Translations under genes and position numbers: made by a program
From: an uncultured Pelosinus sp.
Lineage (GTDB): Bacteria; Bacillota; Negativicutes; UMGS1260
Assembly (NCBI GenBank): GCA_900550105.1
Contig: URQW01000148.1
Coordinates: 1-5,544 of the forward strand
Length of the DNA stretch: 5,544 nucleotides
Reading direction: 5' to 3'
Notes under the pieces: model-generated
What the model saw: the letters and a program-made list of their open reading frames with translations, nothing else
Databases searched by the model: none
Told to the model about the DNA's origin: nothing
Shown: piece by piece, positions 5,470 to 5,544 of the stretch
Position numbering within the stretch: position 1 is the first letter of the stretch
How the letters are laid out: each line of letters begins with the position of its first letter

Positions 5470-5544
5470 TGGAGCGGAAAACGAGATTCGAACTCGCGAC
5501 CCTCGCCTTGGCAAGGCGATGCTCTACCACTGAGCTACTTCCGC
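5470..5544 (-). tRNA. tRNA-Gly (anticodon GCC)
   Basis: The minus strand starts at the last base of the window. The acceptor GCGGAAG pairs with TTTCCGC (one G-U pair), discriminator T, encoded CCA (5472-5470). The anticodon loop TTGCCAA within TCGCC/GGCGA gives GCC, reading GGC/GGU. The cloverleaf is complete, so the gene is not truncated, but its promoter and any upstream tRNAs lie outside the window. Confidence 0.97.

Overview
The window reads as ordinary chromosomal DNA from a low- to moderate-GC Gram-positive-type bacterium (Firmicutes; a Clostridia/Negativicutes-like anaerobe is a reasonable guess). The basis is strong purine-rich Shine-Dalgarno sequences (AGGAGG, GGGAGG), a TTG start, tRNA genes that encode their own CCA ends, sigma-A-type promoters, and a CheY-like protein resembling Bacillus/Thermotoga CheY. 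The genus cannot be fixed from the sequence alone. There are no insertion sequences, CRISPR arrays or phage genes.

Layout. (1) Positions 1-77: tRNA-Asp(GTC) on the minus strand, preceded by two near-consensus promoters (97-125 and 177-204). (2) Positions 224-1289, minus strand: a probable two-gene unit, with an unrecognised 222-residue protein made of two diverged repeats followed 31 bp later by a stand-alone CheY-like receiver protein. No terminator is visible between the receiver gene and tRNA-Asp. (3) Positions 1290-1451: a divergent intergenic region with a candidate promoter for each side and a coding-looking stretch without a start codon. (4) Positions 1452-4141, plus strand: a tightly packed ABC importer operon of the nitrate/sulfonate/taurine (SsuACB/TauABC, NMT1/THI5-like) class: lipoprotein binding protein, permease, ATPase. 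(5) Positions 4173-4219: a bidirectional terminator shared with the convergent gene. (6) Positions 4257-5207, minus strand: a 3-hydroxyacyl-CoA dehydrogenase-family protein with an extended -10 promoter and nested inverted repeats in its leader. (7) Positions 5351-5544, minus strand: a tRNA-Gly(GCC)-tRNA-Trp(CCA) operon ending in a strong intrinsic terminator.

Functionally the window holds separate modules: tRNA supply, an orphan signalling pair, uptake of a small organic or oxyanion solute, and a beta-hydroxyacyl dehydrogenase. The importer proteins should work together: the binding protein is anchored outside the membrane and delivers solute to a permease dimer driven by the ATPase dimer. 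Nothing links the importer to the dehydrogenase except the shared terminator. I found no convincing undescribed system. The most interesting leads are the duplicated unknown protein paired with an orphan receiver, the Asp-to-Gly change in the dehydrogenase cofactor site, and the half-site array in its leader.
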